A model generated the notes under the pieces. It was given only the letters and a program-made list of their open reading frames with translations. It was not told where the DNA came from and searched no databases. Positions 46,631-57,920 of a stretch of DNA of 64,000 nt are shown here, piece after piece (position 1 is the stretch's first letter; the number at the start of each line of letters is the position of its first letter). Source of the stretch: Polytrichum commune (Eukaryota; Streptophyta; Polytrichopsida; Polytrichales; Polytrichaceae); the NCBI GenBank assembly GCA_950295325.1, contig OX485804.1, positions 43,586,001-43,650,000 on the forward strand, read 5' to 3'. A program made the position numbers and the translations under genes.

Positions 46631-46685
46631 GAGGAGCCTCCCAAACGCCCCGACTCCCAACGTCCCATCCACCCCGCACCCCATC

Positions 46686-46695
46686 GCCACGTGGC
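46686..46695. promoter_or_regulatory. G-box palindrome upstream of the minus-strand gene
   Basis: GCCACGTGGC, an extended plant G-box (core CACGTG), lies about 60 bp upstream of the TATA-like sequence. G-boxes bind bZIP and bHLH factors. It differs from the transposon palindromes. Confidence 0.5.
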
Positions 46696-46739
46696 TGAAC
46701 CCTATAGGTTCATATTGGAGAGGTATGTGGCACACCTCT

Positions 46740-48415
46740 CCCTCTTTAGTAAGACACGTTTGGAAATCACAAAAAATGTCGTATTATCGACATGTTGTCT
46801 TCTCGTTAATATGACAAACGCTGTAAAATTGTCGTACTATTGAGCGAATAAAAAAACAAAAGAAATATGAGCTTCAAAACACACACAACGGATGTAAGCA
46901 ATTATTATATATATTGTATGAAATAATAACGTATAACTTCAAACAAATACAAGCGTTCTCAATAATTATTGAAATAAGAGTCCAGTGATCTGAGTCTAGT
47001 GTTGCCTACCTAAGTGAAACAAGTTGTCTAATAAAAAATTAGACAACAATGATGCATAACGTTGACGCTTTAATATTGTACGTGAAAAAACATCATCCAA
47101 ATGAACCAAATGCAAATTAACATTAAAATCAAAGCCTTCTGCATTATTGATTCCCAAAATGGCATCCACCAACTCAACAACCATTATACACACTTCTTGC
47201 TCAATATCATATGCATATAAGTATTAGTTGACATGTCACCATCATCCAGTCGCAACATCCAATTACACTAAATATCACTAACCCTATGAAAGTAAGGTAC
47301 TTTTAACTGTGAACTCAAACACTAAATTTCAACTATTAATGGTAATAAGTGGAAGTGACATATAATGTGTACCATTAATTATATGATTAAAATTTAACAA
47401 TGACAAAAGGAGAAGGGACATGGTAGTAACATAGCATGTAAGATACAAATTGTAAAAACATAGCACCAGTAACAATTGGGTTCTGCACCTTGTACTCGAA
47501 TATAGTCTTTGTTTAAAATAATCTCTTGAAACCCTTATTTTCATTAAATAGTGGCAGACTCTTGGTCTGAAACCTAAATATCACCCTTATTTCATTTTTT
47601 CCATGTCGACATAAATATTTATATATTTCACATTTTCATTCGTAGGTTTATTTGGGAATTGTTGTTCTGCCAACCGACTATGGTGCTAACCCAACTCACA
47701 CCATATTACTTCATAACTCCACATGATAGATTGTTTGATATTAGTCCTTCAATGTAGCATCATATTTATGACAAAGCCCAACTAACATAAGGTGAAGATG
47801 CATGACCTGGAGTCATATTAGTCACCTTTCATTTATTAATACCCTAACCAAACCCATTCTACAATACAAATCCTAATGTTTATTAAGTTCACAATGATAA
47901 GCCTAGGGAAGTTTTCGGTATTGAAACTATAGAACAATATGAGGTTGAGTAACTCAAGTGTAACATTTTTTTGTGGAGTTGTTGCAATATGAAGGTAAGT
48001 GGACTTTAAATGACTAGTACACTAACTATCGCTTATTATTACGAATTACGATATGCTACAACTATTTATTGTATGATAGTATATCATTGTCCACAATTAA
48101 ATTACATCAATAAAAAAAATTTAAAGATTAAGCATTTTGTAAATACAAACATCGACATATGCCACTATTTGGACTCCTCTATCAAGAGTCTTTGAAAATA
48201 TTTGTATTTGTTTGGAGTTATTAGCTCTTATTTCATATCATCTATATTGCCTATTAAACTTGTTGTATATATATCTTTGCGCTCATTTTTATTATGATAA
48301 TTTCGTATTCCCTCAATAATATGACAACTTTACGCCACTTGTCATATGAATGAGAAGACGACACCTAGATAACATGACCTTTTTGTGTTTCTCACACTTG
48401 TCATACTAAAGAGGG
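46740..48415. mobile_element. 1.7-kb non-autonomous element with about 110-bp terminal inverted repeats
   Basis: CCCTCTTTAGTAAGACACGT at the left is mirrored by the right end (TCATACTAAAGAGGG). The imperfect inverted similarity continues for roughly 110 bp through GTCTTCTCGTTAATATGACA-like sequence. The interior has no gene. Long terminal repeats suggest a MULE-like element, but I find no 9-bp target duplication, so the assignment is open. It lies inside the 16.9-kb transposon. Confidence 0.6.
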
Positions 48416-50300
48416 TGAACAATAATGACATTCATGTTCGGTTTGGATGAATTTGCATGTTAATCTCTTTAATTCTTGGAGGACATAACTCTCGTCCGTC
48501 ACTTGAGGTCATCCTAAGCCGGTATCAATAACATAACCTCGAAGTGCGAGGCTTGGAAGAAATTTCACCATATTTTGAGAAGAACGATATAATACTATGG
48601 GTTGAGGGTTTAGGGTTTAAGGGGTTTAGCATGAATGCAAGTCTAGAACCTAGGGTGAGCATTCAACTACCCTACTTCTTGTAATCATGAGGCCAAATTG
48701 CTTGCCTCTCATTTGAGAGTTTTAATGATAAAATGAGGTAGTGGGGGATGTCAATCCAACTACACTCTTTGGAATCTTGTGTCAAGAGTTCTTGAAAATG
48801 TTTGTATTTGTTTGGAGTTATAAGCTCTTATTTCATACCATCTAATAGGGTTGAAGTCATATGCCTATGATATTATCTTGCACAACATTACGAATTAATT
48901 CAATCCCTTTGAACATAGGTCTAGTAAGCTTGTATTAAAAGTGCACGCAAGGGTATGTATTGAATTTACATCCCTCTTGTACATTAAACAACCATCGGGA
49001 TTCATTGAATCCTTCCACGAGCTTGTATATCACCTACATCAAGTAGTAGCAAACTGTTTTTTATTCTAGAGTTTTGTTTCCATGGTGACATGGATTGATG
49101 TGTTAAGTACTCCATTAAAGAATACCAATTAATATATAAGATCTTCAAAACCTTTCATCAAAAGTATATGTTAAGAGCAAATGGCTAAAGCCGGCTTGGA
49201 ACATAAATATTATAATGATCTTCAATGTTTTGAAGCCTTAATTGTTTCCATATTTGTATCCCTTCATTTCATTTTAAACTTGGGGTCACATCAAAGGATA
49301 ACAAGTCCCGGCTAAATCTTCTACTTGCATGTAAGGGGTACATTTCACCCAAAAAAAGTAAGATTCAAAAAAATGAAAGTTAGGGTTACATAACCCAAGT
49401 TTTATGGCTCTCATTAAAGGATACCAAATGAAGATTTTGTACATGGCAATTAGAATTGTTATTGACAGTTTCATGAATATTTGTTCAATGTCATATACTT
49501 TTTCACCACTTACTCCATCTTGCAAAATAATTGGTGTTGTTCAATAACTAAGAATGCTTGCAACTAAACCCTAAACCCTAAACCCACCAAACTCTAAATC
49601 CTACCTAGGTCCATAGATGTTCTACTTTCATGGCCTCACGGAAATCAAAGTTTCTGTATGTATTAATAAATTTTTGTGTAGGTGGAGAAATTAAAAGGGT
49701 TGGATGGTAGGGTGGTGGCCGATTTTATTACAATATTAAATGCAAGATGAGAGGAGAGAACATGATATTATAATATCATAAGATTGTATGCAAAACAATT
49801 AAATAGTTGCTAGATTATTTCCGAAGCACATATATTTTTATAGTTCATGGACTACAAATGTTGTTGTGGTGGTTGATTTTTTATACGATTCTATAATTTT
49901 TTGTCCACAAATTCTACAATGAACTCTTAATATTGGGTACTCCATTAATATAAACCCCCCCTCAACAATGTTTATTGCTCATATAATATTAACCAACTTG
50001 CTTTGTTATACACCATAAATATATAGATGCCTTTTGCTTTGTCATTATGTGGAGTCATGGTCAAATGCATGTTGGCCGCCATGAATACACATTCCATTGC
50101 AAGGCTGGCATTCTCCATGTTGGAATATTAGGTTTTTGTTTTTATGAAAGAGTTGGCAGCTAGTATCCTATGCTGAAGAAAGGATCCAAGGGAAGACGAC
50201 GAGTACTTAAGGGAAATCCCCCCACTAAGGGACTCTTTTTGCATCTCAGATGTGGGTTGCGCTCTTGAGACCCTTGTAGTGTGGTGGATACTTGTTTCGC
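48416..50300. other. Central non-coding part of the 16.9-kb transposon
   Basis: AT-rich, with only short frames. A 70-bp segment (48775-48842) repeats 48172-48245 (TGTATTTGTTTGGAGTTATA). Three CCCTAAA units occur near 49566-49585. The promoter of the plus-strand gene should lie at the right edge, about 50.1-50.3 kb. Confidence 0.45.
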
Positions 50301-51236
50301 GCAGGTATAGATCCTATTGCAATGAACCTATTATACCCTAAACCCATATTCGATTTGCACTATCTGGATCTCTGAATGCGATGGATTCTATTTCTGACAG
50401 GTATTGTTCACGCTTCAAGTGTCCTATTATGACGCCGCAAATTACGGAACTTTACGGACGCGCGTCCGTAAACATTACATCTCTTGACTTATTTGCTTAT
50501 TGAATATCTCATATCTTATTGAATCTCTCAGTGGCTTGTTGCATCATTGAGTATCTCAATCTATTTTCATTGGCTCATTGAGCATTTACAAGTAGGTTTA
50601 CGGACGCGCGTCCGTAAACATGCATCCTTTTGGTGTCACATGGTGGTATGTCATCTACAATGTGGGTTGTGAATTATTATCTGTTTTGATAGTATGCATA
50701 TTTGTTCTGATGAATATTTACGGACGCGCGTCCGTAAATCTTGAACCTTTTGCATCTGTTCTAGTAATGAGGTAAAGGTAGGTTTTCGGACGCGCGTCCA
50801 TAAATATACAAACCTCTTGCATCTGTTCTAGTAATGAGGTAAAGGTAGGTTTACGGACGCGCGTCCGTAAACATACAAACCTCTTGCATCTGTTTAGTAA
50901 TGAGGTAAAAGTATGTTTACGGACGCGCGTCCGTAAACAGACAAACCGTTGGTACACATTCAAATACATTACTGGTAAGGCCAGGAGGTAAAATTTAGTG
51001 TAAATGTAAATGGGGCTGGGACTTCTTGGTTCCTTGCAACCCTATTTGTTTTGGACACAATTATCATTTGACATAGGGATGTTTACGGACGGGCGTCCGT
51101 AAACATACATTGTTTAATTTGCCAAGACGTTTGCGCCTAACCCTGACATCTCTTATCAGATAATGATTTGCGGACGGGCGTCCGTAAACATACACTGCTT
51201 ATATTTTATCTCATTCTTCATTTGGCTCTCTTGTAG
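50301..51236 (+). other. Probable 5' UTR intron of the transposase-like gene
   Basis: Candidate donors are GCGCAG-GTATAG (about 50304) and GACAG-GTATTG (about 50398). The acceptor CTCTTGTAG ends at 51236, five bases before the ATG at 51242. Eight palindromes lie within it. Inferred from splice signals only. Confidence 0.5.
50451..51189. repeat. Array of eight palindromes upstream of the transposase-like gene
   Basis: Copies lie at 50451, 50596-50619, 50716-50739, about 50782, 50849-50872, 50915-50938, 51081-51104 and about 51167. Four are perfect 24-bp palindromes (GTTTACGG... or ATTTACGG...). Three share the context ATGAGGTAAAGGTAGG and AAACCTCTTGCATCTGTT at about 66-67 bp spacing, so they arose by tandem duplication. 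The last two share a GACGGGCGTC centre. Confidence 0.92.
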
Positions 51237-51241
51237 TGGCC

Positions 51242-54200
51242 ATGGATTCCGACGTCGGTGAAAGTGCGTCCGATTTCTCCTCGGAACCGTCAAGCTATGC
51301 TAGCGAGTTTGAAGATGTCGTGGAACAGGAAGCTACAAATGGTGTGGCCGATGCAGATGATGAAATCATACCACCATGTGAGGGTTATTCGCGGGAGCAG
51401 TGGGTTGATCTTGATGTTGTACTACTCAATGCATGTGCCGTTCCCGTGGCCAACGGTGTTTGTAGGAACTCGAATCCAACGGATTGTATTGATGCAAAAC
51501 CCCTCGGGGAGGACGATGTTGGGGTGTGCATATTGAACTCCTTACTTCCATCGGAAGTGCCTCTTGGTTGGAGGTTCTCTCTCCGTCGATGGCCTTTGCG
51601 AAGTGTTCATCACGATGGTGTGAGCTTGTGGGATCAATCCCGCCGATTTGAGCAACTGCAACAGTCTTTGTTCGCTACAATGCGTCCCAGACAAGGTCGT
51701 CGTAAATATGATTCCGTTCGTGTGCCTCGTGAACCCACGCAGCGTCGTCGAGATCATACATTGGGAGACACATCTATTAGGTCCGTAGCCACAAAGGATT
51801 GTTGTGCGAAGAAGTGCTGCCAACTATTTCCCCGTGGCAAAATCAAATCTTTGAGGCAAGAGATGTGGCTTGCCGACTTTCATATGCGGTCTGCCAAGAA
51901 ACTTGAAGTACATTGCAACATGCACTTGGATGCCGGAGGTTGTAAGGTTGTGACCTTGGAAAATATAGAAGTTTGTTGCCGGGCATGGTACATTATTCAT
52001 GCCGTTTCAAAGGCAGATTTTTATAGGTTCTGGAACTACTCGCTGCAAGGAAGGCGTTCTCGGTTTCATGGCAACTCAGGTACAAAGAAGCCCAGGGAGG
52101 CAACACTCCAAGCGGCTGCAACTCTGTCAACCATTATTATGCCATTAGCGGATGCGATGCCACACAAGACACGCACTTTGCCGTCGGGGGAAAAGGTTGT
52201 TCAGATGGTTTTACCCACAGGGACAAAATGGAAGAACATACTCGTGGATGTTAATGAAGTTGGTGAAAATGTTGGATGTGGGCCGATTTCGTTGTCAAAA
52301 TTGAGTGTGATCAAGAATCAACAGTTCGCTGAATACATTACGAAGAGACCCGGGGATAAGTTTGCTAGGTGTTCTACTTGTGAAAAATATAAAGGCCTTC
52401 GAAACGCACATCCAATAGGGACCGAGTCGCACACCAGACATCAACAGAAATACATTGAGCATGTCAACAACCAGGAGGCACACCGTCAAGACTACTACAA
52501 GAATCGCGCCTTATCGATAATGAGGCCGAACGAGGTGTTGACAATCATTCATGACAAAATGGACCATGCGAAGACCGCTTGCCCTTGTTATGCGCGGAAA
52601 ATAAAGGCCACAGATGGATATTTCAAGTTGCCAATATCTGTCACAGGTTCGTTGGTTTTCATTTTTTTGGCGTGCCCACATACTCATTTTTAAGAGTTAC
52701 GGATGCGCATCCGTAACTCGTCTGTGCATGGTTGTTCCTTACTTGCGGCAATATCATATTTCCTTTATATATATGATATTGGAATGTACTTCTCATTTGT
52801 ATGTCTTAATTCAGGTATGATTGCACATGGCCATGTGGACGTCAAGTATGCAAAATATGGCTTGGATTTCTATCCAGGCGACGCCAATCATACCGTAGGG
52901 TCTTTTGCAAAACTTCTACGAGATCTTGAGAGTCCGCCAACATCATCCTCGCGTGCTCTTTTTGTTGGATGTGGAACAACTCCGATTTATGAGGCTGTGC
53001 TAGAGGGGAAGGAAGTTTGTCTATCTTCACTTCAAGAACCGCCTGAACAACCCGTTCTTGCTAAACCTTTGCCTCGAACTCTACACGTGCAACTTGACAA
53101 TTGTGCCAAAGATAACAAATGTCGATACGTGTTTTGTTTCTGGTCATTGCTGGTAGCCAAGGGCATTTTCAAAGAAGTGTTTGTGTCTTTTTTGATGGTT
53201 GGCCACACGCACGATGACATCGACGCTTCATTTGGACGTTGGAGTATGAAGTTGCACGAGGAGGATTTTCCGACAATTCCTCTTCTCATGAAATCATATA
53301 TGGATTTGGACAATGTGCCAGTCATTCCACATTTGATTGAAGAAGTGCCCGATTTCAAATGGTTTATAAAACCATTCATTCTTAAGGGGTCTGACCGACT
53401 AGTGGGCCACACCAAGGCTCAACAATTCCGATTTTATATGCGTGACGATGGTCTGCCCGCCATGCAATTCAAAGTTTTGTGCACTTCCCTGAATTGGGGT
53501 CCGGAGGAAGGGATACTCATTTGGCACAAAAACGAAGATGGCAAATGTGTGCTACCTGATGGTGAGCCGAAGCCTTGCACACCCAACCCCATGAGGAATG
53601 GGCCAGAAATCATCAAAGGTATATCTGGATTCATTGAGTATTGGAAAGAATTGTGCGAGGAAGACATCACAAGACGTGTTAGGGATACCCACGAACCATT
53701 GATTGCGTATTGGGATCGCATTCGCACGGCATTGATAGCACCCGATGTTGATACACATTCATGTTTGACACAAGGGTTTTGGCCACAAAGTCGAGTGACA
53801 GTCGTGGAATCTAAGGCCATGTTGTTTAACAATGGGGACGTTCGTGAAGAGTTCGCTGCGGACGATCATTATGTTGGCCCTGCTCGCAATCGACCGGAGC
53901 CGTCGTTTCGTGTTGGGGTTGATTGCCACGAAGGTTATTTGCTGCTCGTACGTGCTGGGGATGAGGAGCATCCCAAGCCAATTTGGTTGGTGAAAGCATT
54001 GTCATCACCAAACTTTGTTTCAACTAGTCCAAATTTTCGCCAAATTGAGGTGGAATATTGCCGTCCAAGCACCAAAGATCAAAATGTGCTCCGGACATAT
54101 TTAGGGTGGGACACCAAAAAAGGTTTCAAATGGACAATGGACTCATCATACGAACCGGTTTGGATAAACACAAATGCCATACTTTGTGCTTGGAAACCAC

Positions 54201-54349
54201 GCAAAGGTTCGAAATCAGAGACAATGACCATCCCGCAAAAACATATAGATTTTGCCAAAGACAACTTGGCACGTATCGCAGCTGCGGAAAACGATCTTGA
54301 AAATGGAAATGAAGTTGAAGATGAAGATGAAGAGAGGGAATTATATTGA
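51242..54349 (+). CDS. Putative transposase of the 16.9-kb transposon (QLDN / VGHTHDDID family), intact
   Basis: CDS join(51242..52646, 52815..54349), 979 codons. The donor is CACAG-GTTCGT, the acceptor AATTCAG, and the phase-1 junction restores a Gly codon. The ATG at 51242 lies just after an acceptor and starts an acidic tail (MDSDVGESASDFSSEPSS). Paired cysteines occur near residue 190 (CCAKKCC), at about 377 (CSTCEKYK with following His residues) and at about 450 (CPCYARK), suggesting zinc binding. In exon 2 HVQLDNCAKDNKCRYVFCFW (about 560) and VGHTHDDIDASFGRWSMKL (about 597) are hallmarks of a widespread eukaryotic family catalogued as DUF7869-like. The spaced Asp residues fit an RNase-H-fold DDE nuclease, but that is inference. 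It is the only intact gene of the element, so it is the best transposase candidate. The C-terminus is acidic (EDEDEERELY). Confidence 0.8.
52694..52719. repeat. Palindrome in the intron of the transposase-like gene
   Basis: Perfect 26-bp palindrome GAGTTACGGATGC and its mirror. Both arms carry GGAT/ATCC in place of GGAC/GTCC, so the change is symmetrical. It lies in the 168-bp intron 52647-52814. Confidence 0.95.
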
Positions 54350-54952
54350 CGTACGTCGGGACCAAAGTTAGTTGAAATGTGTATTTGTTTGTCATTAATA
54401 TATGACATTGGGGTTGAATATTATATTAGACACATTTTATAGATTACAACTAGTATAATATCATTGCATGACTGTATTGATTTACGGATGTGGAATCACC
54501 CTTCCCATGCGCTATCAAATGTTTTCTAGTATATGTTTATATTTACGGATGTGGAATCCAAACTATTTAATATTGCATATTATGTTAATTTGTAAATTCC
54601 AATTAACATTGTCAATTTATTTTAAGTATTGTTGCAGTTGGGATGTGCCATTCAATTCAACCACAATAGGCCAAGAGCTTTATGTTTCGGATGCGATTCC
54701 AAGAGTCAATACATATAAAATTAGATGGCTATTTATGGATTCATTACTTTTGTTCAACACAATCCCAAAAAAACAAATAATCATGTAATTGTGTGATTTG
54801 ATTCTCATCCCCATACTTACTATATTTAGTAATATATATAGTTCCATCGCATATGGATTTCTAAAACATTATGATGTAATTGTTCCCGATGTTCCCTACG
54901 TTCACAATATTCGCATCCGAAACTATGGGTCCAATTTATTTTGAGACTTTCC
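54350..54952. other. 3' flank of the transposase-like gene and right subterminal region
   Basis: AT-rich. TTTACGGATGTGGAATC occurs twice (about 54480 and 54541), each resembling half of a palindrome. A similar half-site (GTTACGGATGTAAGTCC) lies near the left end at 38828. No gene. Confidence 0.5.
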
Positions 54953-54980
54953 AAAGTCTCCAAATAACGAATATAGTGTT
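54953..54980 (-). repeat. Right terminal inverted repeat of the 16.9-kb transposon
   Basis: Perfect inverse of 38120-38147. Just inside, GAGACTTTCCAAAGTCTC (54943-54960) forms a small hairpin that overlaps the repeat. Confidence 0.93.
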
Positions 54981-54984
54981 ATTA

Positions 54985-55624
54985 ACTCTTGGACGCTCAC
55001 TCTTCACAGCTTTGTCTTACTCACTTTCTATCGCAATCACACGCTCTATTAATCGCAATGTAATAATAACAATAGGTTGTTATCTCTTACTCACTCAATC
55101 GTTACAGACGCACATTCTGTCTTGATCAACAATGTTCTCAATCTCTCACTCAATCGGTGGCGACTTCAACAATGGACAATAGTTCACAATTCTCATGACT
55201 TCTCCGAAACCAGAAAATAGTTCGACTCACTTCAGTCGTTTAATATAATCAAAATCAAAATCAACAATAAACTTCAGTAGAATCCAGTGTCCCGCAATCA
55301 CTGCGGTGATCACTATATTTACCCTGAAGATAGTTTAACAATGAAAACCTCACACGACTCTTGTGCTGAGGGAGACAAGCCCATAAGTTCAACTATGCGC
55401 TCAAAAATAATCGAAGGAATGTCTGCTCTGTCCTTCTGCGCCTCCCCTCTTACAGGGCGAGGGAGACGATAGTTTTCCTAACTACCTGCTAGGGCCTCCT
55501 ATGGCCGTGACCATAGTTATAACTTCCTCCTATGGTTTAACTATATTCCTCCTATTGGATGACTCCATCCGAATTAAACTATAAGCCTATAGTTGAACTG
55601 AAATGACCAAAAATTTGGCTCACA
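54985..55624 (-). repeat. 5' LTR of the minus-strand retrotransposon, distal part
   Basis: 640 bp matching 26855-27494. It ends in CACA and is followed by the GAGTA duplication. On the minus strand this is the start of the LTR, where the promoter would lie; the DNA transposon separates it from the genes. Confidence 0.93.
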
Positions 55625-55629
55625 GAGTA

Positions 55630-57556
55630 CACACATGATTTACGCTTTGGCTAGTTCCATTTCCAATATTACTGAACGAGGTAATAACGGCCAACTTTAA
55701 ATTTTTTTATCATCAATGACTTGGCAGTGAGTTGATTTATAATTAAGCACATTCACCCTTGGAGCATTGCACAACACCCAAAAGAAGGCTACCAATTACC
55801 TTATAATTGTGGGCATGCCTATACTTAGCCCCAACGATGTCATCCACCCATCGCATAACTCTTGAAATATCCATGTTGGTATCATAATCACGACACCAAC
55901 CATAACCGCTTGCGCAAATGTCATGCACCATGATTGCGTTCTAGATCGTGTCATTATGTCCGCTATCCCCCCCTCTTTTCCTACTACATTGTTTATGGTA
56001 TTTAGTGTCACTTACTATTTGGAGTTACATACTGCTTAAATATTTTATTGTTAGTGTAATTTTTTACTATAGTTTTAATGTTCTACAATATCCAAGCAAC
56101 CAATTTGACATTTTTTTGGTAAAAGACTAGATCTACAATAATAGAATTTTATAGCACAATGTAGGTCCAAATAGAAAGTGACACTAAATACGCAAAAATG
56201 TGTCACCAAAGTCGACCTAGGATCCAAAGGATGATAGGTTTGTACTTTCATCTCATAACAGAAGCATTGACTTAACGCACATAGGTAGCAACAACGCCAA
56301 AACTATGCACCCAACCTTTGAAAATTCACATCTAATGCATTATCTAATCAAATCACACATTCTAAGCAGCTTTAGAAATCTAGAAAAGGAATTTATTCGG
56401 AAAAATATGACATCAGAAGTTAAAGCTTACTTGAAGCCAACATATTTGATCCAACAACCGTTGTCCGAATGAACACCTTACTTTATACTCCAACTTTGAA
56501 AATCCAAAATGCCTTGCACCCTCAACCAATTCACAAAAGAAAAATGTCTATGGAAAGTTAGAGAGAAGATCTACAATAAAAAAATAATAATGAGTCTTCC
56601 ATTCAAAGTAGTAACTTGAGCATTTTTGTCATTAGCCGCCAAGGTCCATAAGAACTAAATTCTAAAACATGAAATCTAAACCTACCACCAAAGGAGAGGG
56701 AGCAAAAAGTCTACACACACACACATACTCGGAAGGGAGAGAGACAGAATCAAAGAAAATAAAGATGTCCAAGGAAAGCTACCCTCTTGCACCTTAGTTG
56801 TCAAGCTGCAAAAGACTTTGGTAAGTCACCTTTAAGCTTCCCCGGTCATTTACCAAATTTAAATATTTTTTCTACCACACAAAGATGGTTTTCATATACC
56901 ATGCCATTTTTCACCCAATTAATTTGTTTCTACCCCAAATCATCACCTATTGTTGTCACCTTGGTTGCCGCTTGAAAGGTCTTCATTCCCCTTCCATTTG
57001 ATCTTCATTTAGTTCTTCAAAAATCTTTGTCTTTAACAAGTCTTGTAATCGCTTTCACCTCCTATTTGCCTTTTACTTGCTATCCAATCCAAACTATTTT
57101 TTTCTAAATTTCAAAGTCTTTTTTTAATTAACTTACAACTGGAATTAAACATGTATCTAACAAATCATCTTAATATTAATTTCTAACACAATGTTTTCTA
57201 AATACCCTCATTGATTAACATTTTAAATTTAAATGCTAGGTGAGTCAAGATTTTTGGATCACACAATTTAATTAGAGTAAGACGTTCAATATATAACATA
57301 TATTCATTTTAAAATATAGAAAGCTTAAAAATAATGGAATTTTTTTATTGATGATACAATAATAACTTTAAAAATGACGGAGCTAGCAATACTTGATATA
57401 TGAAATCATTGCATAAACCCAAACTAAACAACACAAATAATGTAGTGAGGAGTTTATCTATAATAACCTTGGAATATATCAAGGTACAACACTTCATTAG
57501 AAACCTAAGTAAGATGCCAAGAGGATAGTGTAGAGCTTTAGCCAAGAGAACAAGAG
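55630..57556. other. No gene recognised; contains a small MITE
   Basis: Host flank of the retrotransposon. It is AT-rich with only short frames. The MITE at 55997-56191 is listed separately. Confidence 0.4.
55997..56191. mobile_element. 200-bp MITE, third copy
   Basis: Ends are GGTATTTAGTGTCACTTACT and AGAAAGTGACACTAAATAC in inverted orientation. Similar in length and ends to 21228-21428 and 62556-62756, but with a more diverged interior. It lies outside repeat B, so the family moved independently. Confidence 0.6.
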
Positions 57557-57920
57557 GTATCCATAATCACCCAAAAACTAAGGGACATCGCTACCATGGG
57601 ATGCATTAAATAGTGTACCATTCATTGCAAGTTGGTAGAGAGTTGATTGGCGAAGCACTTAGGCGTAATTAGTCGAGTTGGACATGCATAATATTATTCA
57701 ACCATTTACATTTGGATGCCAATTACATTTGGATAAACTAGATTAAATTGTTACTGTCTAAGGATGAAGAATTAGAGGCCAAGGGCGGTAGATTAGCAGA
57801 CTTTTGAGTTCTTGAGCTCAATGCCAAAAGTTGGCAAAGACTGAGATAAAGATTTGGAGTGTTTGAGCAAGCTTGAATTATGTTTAAGGAATCTGGCTCA
57901 ACTTTGATTGTGGGGACTAA

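Larger units (their letters stand above)
38120..54980. mobile_element. 16.9-kb DNA transposon with two divergent genes and intronic palindromes
   Basis: 16,861 bp is inserted in an LTR. The 28-bp terminal inverted repeats (38120-38147 and 54953-54980) are perfect and begin AACACTATATTCGTTATTTG. ATTA is duplicated on both sides (38116-38119 and 54981-54984), and the intact LTR has a single ATTA at the matching position, so both ends and the target duplication are certain to within a base or two. The element carries a plus-strand transposase-like gene (51242-54349) and a long minus-strand gene (44982-38454), transcribed away from a 4-6 kb central region. About 27 palindromes lie in it. Although the ends contain CACTA, the 4-bp duplication and the transposase do not fit that superfamily. 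Confidence 0.92.
25311..55624 (-). mobile_element. LTR retrotransposon, minus strand, lacking pol, split by a later DNA transposon
   Basis: Two LTRs of exactly 2184 bp (25311-27494, and 36576-38119 plus 54985-55624) flank 9.08 kb of internal DNA. GAGTA occurs immediately outside each end (25306-25310 and 55625-55629). The LTRs read TG...CA. A primer-binding site lies next to the right LTR on the minus strand and a purine tract next to the left one, so the element is transcribed right to left. Gag-like frames are present, but no protease, reverse transcriptase, RNase H or integrase was recognised, so it needs a partner element. I noticed only one LTR-LTR difference (27338 A versus 55468 G), so insertion was recent. 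Confidence 0.93.

Noticed and set aside
45547-46679. Open frames in the AAGC/CAAAG tract
   Set aside because: Low-complexity DNA without stop codons; no protein-like composition.
49560-49590. Telomere-like CCCTAAA units
   Set aside because: Only about three units, inside a transposon; not a telomere.
50718-50969. 83-codon minus frame across the palindromes
   Set aside because: It translates the palindrome unit itself three times and lies in a proposed intron.
40483-51189. Palindrome arrays as a CRISPR-like array
   Set aside because: Spacing is irregular, spacers are not of uniform length, and the context is eukaryotic introns.
38120-54980. Calling the 16.9-kb element a CACTA transposon because the ends contain CACTA
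   Set aside because: The best-fitting target duplication is 4 bp, the repeat starts AACACTA, and the transposase is of another family.
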